Source of the DNA: JBBRMW01 sp965246845
GTDB taxonomy: Bacteria > Chloroflexota > Anaerolineae > Aggregatilineales > UBA2796
Reading direction: 5' to 3'
Assembly (NCBI GenBank): GCA_965246845.1
Contig: CBDFFR010000005.1
Span: 625,246 to 689,245, forward strand
DNA: 64,000 nucleotides
Shown here: one piece after another, positions 42,200 to 51,141 of the stretch
Numbering within the stretch: the stretch's first letter is position 1
Layout of the letters: each line of letters begins with the position of its first letter
Position numbers and translations under genes: made by a program
Notes under the pieces: model-generated
Told to the model about the DNA's origin: nothing
Database searches by the model: none
Seen by the model: the letters and a program-made list of their open reading frames with translations, nothing else

Positions 42200-43060
42200 C
42201 TAGCGTTTCGCGCGTAGATATTGCACAACCACCGTCGGGATGAGCAGCAGCGCGAGCAGCATTTGCGCAGGCCGCCCGAAGACCCGCCGCGTATAACCCA
42301 GCAGGTCGCGGAAGTAGAACCACATTGCGCGGCGGCTGACCTGCTTCGTACTGGCATTTTCATAATGCAAGATGCCGTCGGTCGGCACATAAACCGTCTG
42401 CTTGCCCGTTTTGCGTACCTGCAACGAGAAATAATCGTCGCTGAAATACATTGGCATTGCTTCATCGAAGCCACCCGCGCGCAGCCATGTATCACGCTCC
42501 GCAATGATGCACGAACCGGGCAGAACGCCGACTTCACGCTCGCTCATGCGGTCCCAATCGGAGTACCACAGCGCGGTGTTCAGCGCTCGTTTGCGAGTGG
42601 CGAACAGCTTACCTACAAATGTATATTCGTAGGTCAGATAGCGCAGCGTGACGTTACGCGAACCATTACGTTGCAGCGTCCCATCCGGGAAGCACATCGT
42701 CGTGGTAGCGGCTCCCGCTGCGGGATGCGCTTGCATATACTGCACAAGCTGCCGCAACGAGTCGCCGCGCACGAGCGTATCCGGGTTGAGCGCCAGCACA
42801 TAGCGCCCCGCTGCCGCGCGGATACCCTGATTGTTCGCAGCGGAGAAATAGCGATTGTCGCTATTCGCGATGATATTCACGGTCGGGAACGCTTCGCGTA
42901 GCGCGTCAGCGGTCCCATCGCGGGAGGCGTTATCGACGATGAACACTTCCAGCAGCAGGTCGTGCGCGGTCTCGAAGATCGAGCGCACGCAGTCGAGCGC
43001 AAGCTGCCGCGTGTTATAGGTCACGATGACAATGGAGAGCGTAGGGACAGGCTTGTTCAT
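42200..43060 (-). CDS. Glycosyltransferase family 2 (rhamnosyltransferase-like)
   Basis: 286 residues. SIVIVTYNTRQLALDCVRSI, FIVDNASRDGTADAL, ANNQGIRAAAGRYVLALNPDTLV (the NPD variant of DxD) and PGSCIIAERDTWLRAGGFDEAMPMYFSDDYF (acceptor/catalytic DD). This is the WcaA/rhamnosyltransferase type. A hydrophobic stretch near the C-terminus (MLLALLLIPTVVVQYL) may anchor it. Confidence 0.9.
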   Translation of the reverse strand: MNKPVPTLSIVIVTYNTRQLALDCVRSIFETAHDLLLEVFIVDNASRDGTADALREAFPTVNIIANSDNRYFSAANNQGIRAAAGRYVLALNPDTLVRGDSLRQLVQYMQAHPAAGAATTTMCFPDGTLQRNGSRNVTLRYLTYEYTFVGKLFATRKRALNTALWYSDWDRMSEREVGVLPGSCIIAERDTWLRAGGFDEAMPMYFSDDYFSLQVRKTGKQTVYVPTDGILHYENASTKQVSRRAMWFYFRDLLGYTRRVFGRPAQMLLALLLIPTVVVQYLRAKR

Positions 43061-43177
43061 CGAGTCAGGGACCCATATTTGCTTCCCGGTGAATTTTCAG
43101 GTTGCGGTACAATCGTTTCCGTCTGTTTAGTGTCCAGTATCTGCGCTCTGCGCGCAACATCACAGGAGTTTTCAATT

Positions 43178-43528
43178 ATGAGTGACCCCGTTGTTTCCCG
43201 CCACGACGCCGTAGAAACCCACGAAGCCGGGACGCTGCGCTACCAGGTACTCGGCCACAGCGAAAATATGTCGGTGCTGCACTGGATGCTGCCCGCCGGG
43301 GCGAAGCTGCCCGAACACCAGCACGAACAGGAACAGCTCGCTTACGTCGTGCGCGGCTCGATGGATATGATCATCGCCGGACAGTCCTACTCGCTTAATG
43401 CGGGCGACTCGATCCTCGTCCCGGCCAACGCGCCGCACGCTGTCAATGTGCATACGGATACGGAAACCGTCGATGTGTTCAGCCCTCCCCGTACCGAAAT
43501 GCCCACAGCGGAAATGTATGGCCAGTAG
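43178..43528 (+). CDS. Cupin-domain protein
   Basis: 116 residues from the ATG at 43178, preceded by CAGGAG. One cupin_2 barrel: motif 1 LPEHQHEQEQLAYVVRGSMDM with HxH and a Glu metal ligand, motif 2 LNAGDSILVPANAPHAVNVHT with the His ligand. A metal-binding small barrel; reaction unknown. Ten bases from the convergent response regulator. Confidence 0.88.
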   Translation: MSDPVVSRHDAVETHEAGTLRYQVLGHSENMSVLHWMLPAGAKLPEHQHEQEQLAYVVRGSMDMIIAGQSYSLNAGDSILVPANAPHAVNVHTDTETVDVFSPPRTEMPTAEMYGQ

Positions 43529-43538
43529 TCCGGCGCGC

Positions 43539-44231
43539 TCAGACGTCCGGCGCGGCCAGCCGATAACCGACTCCCGGCTCCGTCAGTAGCAACTTGGGAC
43601 GAGCCGGGTCCGCTTCGATTTTGGCGCGCAGGTTGCCCATATATACGCGCACATAATGCACTTCATCGACGTATTCCTTGCCCCATACCTCGCGCAGGAT
43701 GGCTCTGTTGGTGAGCGCCCTGCCCGCATTTTGCACGAGCAGGCGCAGAAGCGCATATTCGGTCAGCGTAAGTTTGATCGGCTCATCGTTCACCGTCACG
43801 ATACGCCGCGACAGATCAACCTGCAGCGGTCCCGCCGTGAAGACTTCTTCAGTTTGCGTCGGTAGCGCGTGGCGCAGCGCGACCCGCATCCGCGCGAGCA
43901 ATTCCCCGGTGCTGAACGGTTTCGTCAAATAGTCATCCGCGCCACTATCGAGCGCCGCGATCTTGTCCTGATCGCCGGAGCGGACAGTGAGCATAATCAC
44001 GGGTGTGTGCGTCCATTCGCGCAGTCGCTTCAAAATCGTGATGCCGTCCTGATCGGGCAACCCCCAGTCGAGCAGAATAATATCGGGGCGCAGCGTGGCC
44101 GCATCAACCAGGCCGTCACCGCCCGTCTTCGCCTCGTGGACCTGATAGCCGTTCGCTTCCAGCGTGATACGCAAAAAGCGCCGGATTTGCGGTTCGTCGT
44201 CGATGATCAACGCGGAAGGTCCCAGAGTCAT
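43539..44231 (-). CDS. KdpE-like OmpR-family response regulator
   Basis: 230 residues. Receiver domain with ALIIDDEPQIRRFLRITLEANGY, phosphoacceptor Asp55 (IILLDWGLPDQDG) and LTKPF. Winged helix with IKLTLTEYALLRLLVQNAGRALTNRAILREVWG and HYVRVYMGNLRAKIE. The wording closely follows KdpE, but no kdpD sensor or kdpABC pump gene is nearby, so the regulon is not known. Confidence 0.9.
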   Translation of the reverse strand: MTLGPSALIIDDEPQIRRFLRITLEANGYQVHEAKTGGDGLVDAATLRPDIILLDWGLPDQDGITILKRLREWTHTPVIMLTVRSGDQDKIAALDSGADDYLTKPFSTGELLARMRVALRHALPTQTEEVFTAGPLQVDLSRRIVTVNDEPIKLTLTEYALLRLLVQNAGRALTNRAILREVWGKEYVDEVHYVRVYMGNLRAKIEADPARPKLLLTEPGVGYRLAAPDV

Positions 44232-44320
44232 GGTATATTCGTTCGCACATATCCAAATAGACTACAATTCTAGTCCACTCTGCGTTTTTTGCGCGATTTG
44301 CCACAAAGGGACTTGACATT

Positions 44321-45220
44321 ATGGGGCGTCCGGCTCTCATCGTACACGGCGGCGCGGGCGAAATCCCGCCCGGTGAACACGCCGATTATATGCGCGGCTG
44401 CAAGCGAGCGGCAGAAGTCGCGTGGAAATTACTGGAAGGTGGCGCTTCAGCGCTGCACGTCGTCGAAACCGCGATTCGCATTCTGGAAGACGACCCGACC
44501 TACGACGCGGGGTATGGCTCCGTGCTGAACCGTGACGGCAATATCGAGATGGACGCGATCCTGATGGATGGCCGCGATTTACGGCTCGGCGCGGTGATCG
44601 GCATCCAGAACATCGCGAACCCGATCACGCTGGCGCGGCTGGTCATGGAACAAACGCCGCATCACATCCTAGCGGGCGCGGGCGCGCAACAATTCGCGGC
44701 GGCGCAGGGCATTCCATTCGTTCCGCTCGAAGCCCTGATCAGTCCGAAGGCGCGCAGGCGTCACGAGCAAGCGCTCGCCAATGCACAAAGTCAGTCACCG
44801 CGCGGGACAGTCGGCGCGGCGGTAGTCGATGTGCATGGCAACCTCGCCGCCGGGACCAGCACGGGCGGGACGCCCTACAAGCTGCCGGGGCGCGTCGGCG
44901 ATTCGCCGCTGGTCGGTTCTGGCGCGTATGCCGATAACGAGACGGGCGCGGCTTCTGCGACGGGCGAAGGCGAGCAGATCATGCGCGTGGTCTTATGCAA
45001 ACTCGCGACGGATGCCATTGCGCAGGGGTTGACCGCACAGCAGGCCGCCGATTTCGCGATAGGCAAGTTCGCCGCGCGCGTGCAGGGGCAGGGCGGCTTG
45101 ATCATCGTGGACCGCGAAGGGAACATCGGGTTCGCGCACAGCACACCGACTATCGCAGTCGCCTACAGCACGACCGGACCAGATGGCTTCCCGATGATCG
45201 AGGCCGCGCTCACGCGCTGA
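44321..45220 (+). CDS. Isoaspartyl peptidase / L-asparaginase (Ntn-hydrolase, plant type)
   Basis: 299 residues. IVHGGAG at the N-terminus, then LDAI-type MDAILMDG, and the autocleavage site RGTVGAAVVD with Thr163 as the new N-terminal nucleophile after self-processing. GTSTGGTPYKLPGRVGDSPLVGSGAYAD and the ATGEGEQIMR block complete the family. It clears isoaspartyl dipeptides and asparagine. Its last 11 bases overlap the convergent gene. Confidence 0.93.
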   Translation: MGRPALIVHGGAGEIPPGEHADYMRGCKRAAEVAWKLLEGGASALHVVETAIRILEDDPTYDAGYGSVLNRDGNIEMDAILMDGRDLRLGAVIGIQNIANPITLARLVMEQTPHHILAGAGAQQFAAAQGIPFVPLEALISPKARRRHEQALANAQSQSPRGTVGAAVVDVHGNLAAGTSTGGTPYKLPGRVGDSPLVGSGAYADNETGAASATGEGEQIMRVVLCKLATDAIAQGLTAQQAADFAIGKFAARVQGQGGLIIVDREGNIGFAHSTPTIAVAYSTTGPDGFPMIEAALTR

Positions 45221-45641
45221 ACGGCGGGATTTCGACTTTGCCGTTCAGGTCTTCGAGCAGCAGCGCGCCGGGCGTCAGATTGGCGATTAGGCGCGCTGCA
45301 GGTGGCAGTGTGAGCGTGAAATACGCCGCCGATAGTGTACCGACGACGCGCTTGCGCTTCGCCACGATGTAGACGCCCGCGTCGTCCTGCTCCGCCGTGA
45401 ACTGCAAGCCGAACGACGCGCGCAGGTTCGCATCAAGCGTGACCGCCGAACCTTCCGCGCGCCGAACCGTGACCCGCGCACTGCTGGCATGGATGAAAAC
45501 CGTCACCGGGAGTGTGACCTCGAACACGCGCGTGAAGCGCTCGTTGGTCGCGCTCGCCACGCGCGGCGCTAGGGTGCGCCCGGTCTCCCAGGCGGCCTGC
45601 GCACCGCGCACGATCAGCCAGCGAGCGAGCGGTCTACGCAA
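45210..45641 (-). CDS. Protein of unknown function, beta-rich
   Basis: 143 residues. A short helical N-terminus (about 1-35) is followed by a series of short beta strands (VTVFIHASSARVTVRRAEGSAVTL...GVYIVAKRKRV...FTLTLPPAARLIANLTPGALLLEDLNGKVEI). The pattern resembles DUF4097-type adhesin repeats but is too short for certainty. It follows the FHA gene with no gap, so they are co-transcribed. Confidence 0.7.
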   Translation of the reverse strand: MRRPLARWLIVRGAQAAWETGRTLAPRVASATNERFTRVFEVTLPVTVFIHASSARVTVRRAEGSAVTLDANLRASFGLQFTAEQDDAGVYIVAKRKRVVGTLSAAYFTLTLPPAARLIANLTPGALLLEDLNGKVEIPPFSA

Positions 45642-46346
45642 TTAGGGAATGACCGGGCAGGGCTGGATCACGTTGACGATGCTACGCAGGACCGGGAGTT
45701 TGCAATACAGGTTCTGCGAGTCGATCACGAAAACCGCCACAATCGCCAGCACGATACACAGCAGAATCGCGCAGCCGCACCCCAGAAAAATCAGGCGCGC
45801 GGCAGGGTTGGCGGCGGGTTGCGCCTCTTCCGGGATGCCATATTGCGGCGGCGGGGCAGGTGGCGCATTATACGGGTAATCATTTGGACCGCCCGCCGCG
45901 CCATATGCACCTGCGGGAGGCTGCTGCGGGTTCACCCCAGCAGGTTGCTGCCCATAGACGGGCGGCGCAGCGCGCATCCCGGACATCGTTCCTGCGCCTT
46001 GCCCGGAGAAGTCGGTCGCAGAGGGGACGGGCGGCGTCAGCGTCGATTCGTAACCGAGCGTCACCGTCTCGCCCAGCCCGATCATGTCACTCGGCGCGAG
46101 CGGACGCGCACCCGTCAGCCGCTGGCCGTTGACGAATGTACCATTCGTGGAGCCGAGGTCTTCCAGCGTGAAGCCGCCTGGTCCGCGCGTGAAACGGCAG
46201 TGATTGCGGCTGACTTCCGGGTCGTTGATCACGATCTCGTTGCTGATGTCGCGACCAATCGTCAGACTGTCCTTGTTCAGCTCATAAATTTGGTTGGGCT
46301 GCGGTCCACGACGGACGATGAGCCGGAAGCTCCCACTACCTTGCAT
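45642..46346 (-). CDS. FHA-domain protein with C-terminal membrane anchor
   Basis: 234 residues. FHA domain at about 7-100: LTIGRDISNEIVIND, VSRNHCRF, DLGSTNGTFVNGQRL. A Gly/Pro/Ala/Tyr-rich linker (about 108-180) leads to one hydrophobic segment (about 187-210, LIFLGCGCAILLCIVLAIVAVFVI). The tail has two cysteines (YCKL and QPCPV). It should bind phosphothreonine proteins on the inner face of the membrane. Third FHA protein in the window, but not linked to the fhaAB cluster. Confidence 0.87.
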   Translation of the reverse strand: MQGSGSFRLIVRRGPQPNQIYELNKDSLTIGRDISNEIVINDPEVSRNHCRFTRGPGGFTLEDLGSTNGTFVNGQRLTGARPLAPSDMIGLGETVTLGYESTLTPPVPSATDFSGQGAGTMSGMRAAPPVYGQQPAGVNPQQPPAGAYGAAGGPNDYPYNAPPAPPPQYGIPEEAQPAANPAARLIFLGCGCAILLCIVLAIVAVFVIDSQNLYCKLPVLRSIVNVIQPCPVIP

Positions 46347-46507
46347 CTTGATTCAGACTCCAATGGGCGCGGATATTAAAGATCGGTGAGCCATGCAGTG
46401 GGGAGTATATTGGCAAGCGCCGCGCATGTCAAACCATCGCCTGAGTTGCGAAAAGATGCAGGACGACTACACTCAAACGCGCGTTCTGCTCCTCCACGAG
46501 GCTCATC

Positions 46508-48037
46508 ATGCGTCAACGAATACGCCTGCCCTCCGAAGACGAGGCGCGCAAAGCGCCACAATCTTCTCATCGCACCACAGCAGCGGAAACGATACATCAG
46601 GACACGCCCGTTTCGCGCGTATTGCAACTTCAACAAAACTTTGGCAATGCAGCGGCACAGCGAATGCTCGATCATCGGCAGGATGGACATGGGCGCGCTT
46701 GCGGCTGTATCGCGTGCAAGCCGCAGTTGATGCGCAAGGCTGCCAGCAGCCCGACGAGTGGCATGGGGGCAGCGCTGGCAAGCGGCGGGCAGGCTGTGCA
46801 GCGCTGGCCGTGGGACGATGACGATAAAGAAGCGAATGAGCAGCCGGGTGGCGGCAACGCTGTCTCTGGAACTATTGCCTCCATCAGTGAAGACCAGCCT
46901 CAAAATGGACCAACACAGATGGCACAGCAGGGCGGTTCAGAGGGCAGCTTCTTCGGTGACTGGTGGCCGTTTGGCGGTGGTGATAAGAAGGACGACGAGA
47001 AAGGCGATGATAGCGGCTGGCTGCCATCCATGCCCGACCGCCCGGATTGGTTCCCTTCGGATTGGTGGCCGTTCGGTGGAGACAACAAGCAACCTGGCGG
47101 CGAAGGTCCACAGCCCGGCGGCGAGGGACCGGGCGTAGAGATGCCGCCCGGCGTGGACCCCTCTGAATTGATTAATCCGCCCATCAGCGGCCACATCGCG
47201 AACGGACCGCGTGAGATTGGTGTGGGAGCGATTGGATGTCTGAGCAGCGACGACGCAAACGCATCGAATACGGTCCTGTCACCAAACGGTGAGCGCCGCA
47301 TACCGGTGGTGTTCAAGCCGAAGTTCGAGATGAACGTTCATGAGAGTGGGAACGCACCCGCAAGCCCGGAGACGTGGGCGAACATCGGCACAGGCGCAAC
47401 CGTGTTTACCGAAGACGCCGTCGTGCAGGACAACGCGATAGCGACGCCGCTCGGCGCTACCTTCCCCAGTTTTCAGGTGAAAAATATCGACTGGCAGTAC
47501 GACTCCGGCAGCGACACGATTGAGATCAACTGCGTTTTCCGTATTGAGGTCATCTGGGGGGTCACAGGCGGCGGCGCGAAAGAGGTCAAGAGCGCAGATC
47601 AGGCGGGGCTAACCTTCGATGAGATGCTCCGCGCTGCGGATGATTTCGAGTTCATTGCGGGTTTGAAGGACTCCGGCTCCCGGAAATTCGGCTTCTGGAA
47701 CCCGGACCTCACCGCACAGCATGAGATGGTTCACGTCGACCAGCTTCAGAACCTGATTCCCGACGCGCAGTCAGACTTTATGGACGCGGTGATGTCCCTG
47801 GATGTCACTTCCCCACCATTCTATCGAAGCATGGGCTTCACGGATGGCGACAAAAAAGCGACCGAAAGCGAGATCGCGGGATTGCTTGAAAAGGCGAAGA
47901 AGGGCGCGATGAGCATCATGAAAGCAAAGTGGACCAATCGTGGGATCGAAGGTCCAGCCTATGCTGCGTTGAGCGCGAGCAATCAGCAACTTGCGGATGC
48001 GCTGCGTGACCGCGCTCGTAAAATTCCAATGCCGTGA
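46508..48037 (+). CDS. Putative HExxH metallopeptidase with injection-system-cargo-like N-terminus
   Basis: 509 residues, no signal peptide. Residues 37-54 (RVLQLQQNFGNAAAQRML) match the LQ...GN.A.QR.L motif found at the N-terminus of DUF4157-type and other proteins loaded into extracellular contractile injection systems. A CGCIAC cysteine cluster (65-70) follows, then a Trp/Gly/Pro/Asp low-complexity linker (about 100-215, with the DWWPFGG unit twice). The C-terminal domain (about 225-509) holds HEMVH (405-409) in an AQHEMVHVDQLQ helix, and Glu481 in IEGPAYA could be the third zinc ligand. No injection-system genes are nearby. Role is inference. Confidence 0.7.
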   Translation: MRQRIRLPSEDEARKAPQSSHRTTAAETIHQDTPVSRVLQLQQNFGNAAAQRMLDHRQDGHGRACGCIACKPQLMRKAASSPTSGMGAALASGGQAVQRWPWDDDDKEANEQPGGGNAVSGTIASISEDQPQNGPTQMAQQGGSEGSFFGDWWPFGGGDKKDDEKGDDSGWLPSMPDRPDWFPSDWWPFGGDNKQPGGEGPQPGGEGPGVEMPPGVDPSELINPPISGHIANGPREIGVGAIGCLSSDDANASNTVLSPNGERRIPVVFKPKFEMNVHESGNAPASPETWANIGTGATVFTEDAVVQDNAIATPLGATFPSFQVKNIDWQYDSGSDTIEINCVFRIEVIWGVTGGGAKEVKSADQAGLTFDEMLRAADDFEFIAGLKDSGSRKFGFWNPDLTAQHEMVHVDQLQNLIPDAQSDFMDAVMSLDVTSPPFYRSMGFTDGDKKATESEIAGLLEKAKKGAMSIMKAKWTNRGIEGPAYAALSASNQQLADALRDRARKIPMP

Positions 48038-48161
48038 TGCACAATCTGACCAAAATCAGCGGAGGATCCCTTCGGCGCGATTGGTAGCCGGATTTGCCAG
48101 TACATGCGGCTAACGCTATGGTTGCGAGTATGCCATTTTCCAATCTGGAGCATCCGCAGTC

Positions 48162-49148
48162 ATGATCCAATCCCTTGAAATCGCGCCCGGCGTCCACCGT
48201 ATCATGTCCGTGTTTTTCGATACGCGCGCCGTCGCCTGCCATCTGCTGATCGGTGCGGAGCGTTCGCTGCTGGTCGATACCGGAATGAGCGACACGCCAG
48301 AAAAAGACCTGTTCCCCTATTTCGAGAAAATCGGCTTCGACGTCGCGAAGCTGGATTACGTGCTGATCACGCACTCCGACATCGATCATCAGTGCGGCAA
48401 CGATGTCATCAAGGCACGCGCCCCGAATGCGCGCTTCATCGCGCACAATCTCGACAAGCCACTGATCGAGTCGCCGCGCGAATTGTTTTTTAAGCGCGCT
48501 TACCAGTTCACGGAAGCGCACGGCTTCGGACCCAAAGCGGAAGCGGTGAAAGACACGGTTGATGGCTGCGGCTGCAACGTCCTGATGGATTATGGGATCG
48601 AAGGCGGCGAGACGCTGCGCCTCGGACCGGATTGGGCGGTCGAACTGGTGCATACGCCGGGGCATTCGTGGGGACACACGGGTGTCTACGACCCGAAAAA
48701 CAAGCTGTTCATCGCGGCGGAGTCGGCGCTCTGGAATGCCATCCTCGGCACGGAAGGGCAGCCTGTCATGCCGCCGACGTACTACTACGTGAATGCCTAC
48801 CTTGCGACGCTCGCGCGGTTACGCAGCATGGATATTGCAACCTATTCGCCCGCGCACTGGCCTATTCAGCGTGGGCATGGTGAAGTCGGCATGTTTCTGG
48901 ATGAGTCGCGCAACTATGTCATGCGCGTCGAAGCGCTGCTGTTGGAGGCCGTGCGCGCCGCGAAGGAACCGATTACACTCAGGCAGTTGATCGCGGACCT
49001 CAAGCCGAAGGTGGGTGAGTGGCCTGCCGATCAGGATGAGAATCTCGCGCCGCCGTTCGTGGGCAGCCTGCGCCGTTTGGAAGATCGCCGCTCTGTGGAG
49101 CGGGTGCGCGGAGAAGATGGGATTGTCGCGTGGCGGACGGTCCGTTAA
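48162..49148 (+). CDS. MBL-fold metallohydrolase
   Basis: 328 residues. Metallo-beta-lactamase fold: GAERSLLVDTGMSDTPEKDL, the metal motif THSDIDHQCGN (HxDxDH type), HTPGHSWGHTGVYDP and IAAESALWN. The C-terminal 80 residues are helical and end in a winged-helix-like segment (PITLRQLIADLKPK, FVGSLRRLEDRRSVERV). Substrate unknown; could be a lactonase, thioesterase or glyoxalase II-like enzyme. Confidence 0.9.
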   Translation: MIQSLEIAPGVHRIMSVFFDTRAVACHLLIGAERSLLVDTGMSDTPEKDLFPYFEKIGFDVAKLDYVLITHSDIDHQCGNDVIKARAPNARFIAHNLDKPLIESPRELFFKRAYQFTEAHGFGPKAEAVKDTVDGCGCNVLMDYGIEGGETLRLGPDWAVELVHTPGHSWGHTGVYDPKNKLFIAAESALWNAILGTEGQPVMPPTYYYVNAYLATLARLRSMDIATYSPAHWPIQRGHGEVGMFLDESRNYVMRVEALLLEAVRAAKEPITLRQLIADLKPKVGEWPADQDENLAPPFVGSLRRLEDRRSVERVRGEDGIVAWRTVR

Positions 49149-49678
49149 CCGGGGTTCAATTCTTTATAAAACAGGACGGTATCGATCAAATCACCCCCGG
49201 CACTGCGTGCAAAACGCGGTATGACACCTGCCCGCGAATATCCAACTTTCTCATATAAATATTCAGCGTTGCTGCCGCGTTCGGTATCGAGAACGAGCAG
49301 GGTACGCCCTGACGTTCGGGCTGCATCTTCAATTGCAGACATGAGCGAAGTCGCAATTCCCTGTTTCTGATAGGCGCTGTGAACGAGCAGCTTTTGCACC
49401 TCGGCACGGTGCGCGCCGTTCGGCTGCATTGCAAATGCGAGATGCACACAGCCAACGATGTGATTCATATTCGTCGCGACCAATACGATACGCTCATCGC
49501 TTGCCGTTTCACGCCGAACCTTTGCCCAAAACCCCTGCGCCGTTGCTGCGTCGAGGGGAGCAATAAAGTTCACGGATGCGCCATTGTTCAAGACATCTTG
49601 TAAAAGGGCGATTAGCTCCGCTTCCATGCTGCCGATCTGTTCGTGAGTTAATTGTAAAATTTCAAATGGTATCGGCAC
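49145..49678 (-). CDS. GNAT-family N-acetyltransferase
   Basis: 177 residues from the GTG at 49678, which has GGAGAA upstream; a TTG 20 codons further up is less likely. Acetyl-CoA binding motif A is visible in EVQKLLVHSAYQKQGIATSLMSAIEDAA (QxxGxA), motif B in LLVLDTERGSNAEYLYEKVGYSRAG. Substrate unknown. Overlaps the end of the convergent MBL gene by 4 bases. AT-richer than average. Confidence 0.88.
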   Translation of the reverse strand: MPIPFEILQLTHEQIGSMEAELIALLQDVLNNGASVNFIAPLDAATAQGFWAKVRRETASDERIVLVATNMNHIVGCVHLAFAMQPNGAHRAEVQKLLVHSAYQKQGIATSLMSAIEDAARTSGRTLLVLDTERGSNAEYLYEKVGYSRAGVIPRFARSAGGDLIDTVLFYKELNPG

Positions 49679-49822
49679 TGTATTTGCATTCTCCGTTGTA
49701 TCGTCTCGTGCTATCCTATCAAAGCAGACCGTAAACAATAGTTGTCTACATTCACAAAACCGAGCGGGTTAGCGGGGTGAATGGGTTTGTCGCATGGCAA
49801 GCAGTGAAACAGGAGAAGAAAA

Positions 49823-50320
49823 ATGGCAGTTCCATTCAACCTCAAAGATTTGTCGCCGATTGAACTTTTGAACATAGATGCCGCTATTCTGGCTGAACTC
49901 AGAGCGCGTGGCATTATTCGTACAGACAATGCCCCACTTGGCGATTACACTGAATATCTGGTTGCCCGCACGCTTGGGCTGACGCTACAACGAAATTCAA
50001 GCGCCGGGTACGATGCGATTGATGAACAAGACAACATAAAGTATCAGATCAAGGGGCGCAGACCTTCTGATACAAACCCGTCGACACAAGTTAGCGCCAT
50101 TCGCAGATTGGAAGCACAAAACTTTGACTTCCTGATCGCGGTGCTTTTTCATCATGATTTCAGAGTAAAGAAGGCGTACAAAATTCCTCATGCCGTGGTT
50201 GTAGAACATGCGAGACCAGTTCCTTACTCAAATTCGCACAGGCTACACATACAGGGATTGCTGTTGACACACACTGATACTGAGGACATCACGCGCAAGT
50301 TCGATCCGGTAAACGAATGA
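49823..50320 (+). CDS. Small protein with possible PD-(D/E)XK-like core
   Basis: 165 residues; ribosome site AGGAGAAG. An N-terminal helical part is followed by LGDYTEYLVARTLGL, SAGYDAIDEQDNIKYQIKGRR and FDFLIAVLFHHDFRVKKAYKIPHAVV. The Glu in the first helix, Asp in GYDAID and QIKGR lie where a restriction-endonuclease-like fold has E, D and (D/E)xK, with Gln in place of the acidic residue. Whether it cuts DNA is unknown. Lower GC than its neighbours; no methylase partner. Confidence 0.7.
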   Translation: MAVPFNLKDLSPIELLNIDAAILAELRARGIIRTDNAPLGDYTEYLVARTLGLTLQRNSSAGYDAIDEQDNIKYQIKGRRPSDTNPSTQVSAIRRLEAQNFDFLIAVLFHHDFRVKKAYKIPHAVVVEHARPVPYSNSHRLHIQGLLLTHTDTEDITRKFDPVNE

Positions 50321-50396
50321 GTTTATGCACAAATTTTTAGGTGACTTTGTGGGAAATGGTTTTGCCTCATATCCAGAAACGGGTAGAATCGGGAGC

Positions 50397-51137
50397 ATGA
50401 ATAACGTCCCCCAACCCCCTACGCTGGAGCAACTCCGCGCAAAGTGGTCTGCGGTCTCCGTGCGGCTGCGCGCGACTTACGGCGTCCCGACCTGGCGGCA
50501 GGCGCTTTCGCCCGTCGATGAACTGGTCAGCACGATCCTCAGCCAAAGCACCAACGACGCCAACCGCGACCGGGGCTTCTACGCGCTCAAGCGCCGCTAT
50601 GCGCGCTGGGAAGAGCTGCTCGACGCACCGACGGCGGAGGTCGTCGAGACGATCAAGCCCGCCGGACTCGCCAACCAGAAGGGACCGCGCATCCAGGAGG
50701 CGTTGCGCACCGTCCACGCGCGGCAGGGGTCGATCACGCTCGATTTTCTGGAGACAATGCCGATGGACGAGGCAAAGGCATGGCTGACCAGCATCGACGG
50801 CGTGGGACCGAAGACCGCCGCGATCATCCTCTGCTTCGCCTTCAACCGCGAGGCGTTCCCGGTCGACACGCATGTTCACCGCGTCTCGATGCGATTGGGC
50901 TTTTTCGGCGCGAAGGTGAACGCAGACAAGGCGCACATCATCATGGAGCAGATCGTCCCGCCGGATGAATATTACACCGGGCATCTGAATGTCATCCAAC
51001 ACGGGCGCGAAATCTGCCACGCCCGCAACCCGGAGTGTGAGCGCTGTCCGCTCACGGATTTGTGCGAATATTACAAGATAGTCAACGCGCAACAGATACC
51101 GCCCGCGCCGCGCAGCCGTGCGCCAAAGGGACAATAA
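50397..51137 (+). CDS. nth: Endonuclease III-type DNA glycosylase/lyase
   Basis: 246 residues from the ATG at 50397; an in-frame start further up has no homology. HhH-GPD domain with LVSTILSQSTNDANRDRGF, the helix-hairpin-helix SIDGVGPKTAAI with catalytic Lys139, catalytic Asp157 in PVDTHVHRV, and the iron-sulfur loop C-x6-C-x2-C-x5-C (Cys207, 214, 217, 223). It removes oxidised pyrimidines and nicks the abasic site. First gene of a compact operon, 4 bases before a histidine kinase. Confidence 0.93.
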   Translation: MNNVPQPPTLEQLRAKWSAVSVRLRATYGVPTWRQALSPVDELVSTILSQSTNDANRDRGFYALKRRYARWEELLDAPTAEVVETIKPAGLANQKGPRIQEALRTVHARQGSITLDFLETMPMDEAKAWLTSIDGVGPKTAAIILCFAFNREAFPVDTHVHRVSMRLGFFGAKVNADKAHIIMEQIVPPDEYYTGHLNVIQHGREICHARNPECERCPLTDLCEYYKIVNAQQIPPAPRSRAPKGQ

Positions 51138-51141
51138 TCCA

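Noticed and set aside
43539..44231. Start of a Kdp potassium system because of the KdpE-like regulator
   Set aside because: No kdpD, kdpA, kdpB, kdpC or kdpF gene lies within the window near it; sequence likeness alone does not show that role.
46508..48037. A complete contractile injection system locus
   Set aside because: Neighbouring genes are an FHA protein, an asparaginase and an MBL hydrolase. No sheath, tube, baseplate or ATPase gene is present.
49823..50320. A restriction-modification system
   Set aside because: No DNA methyltransferase or specificity gene is adjacent, and the putative nuclease motif is incomplete.
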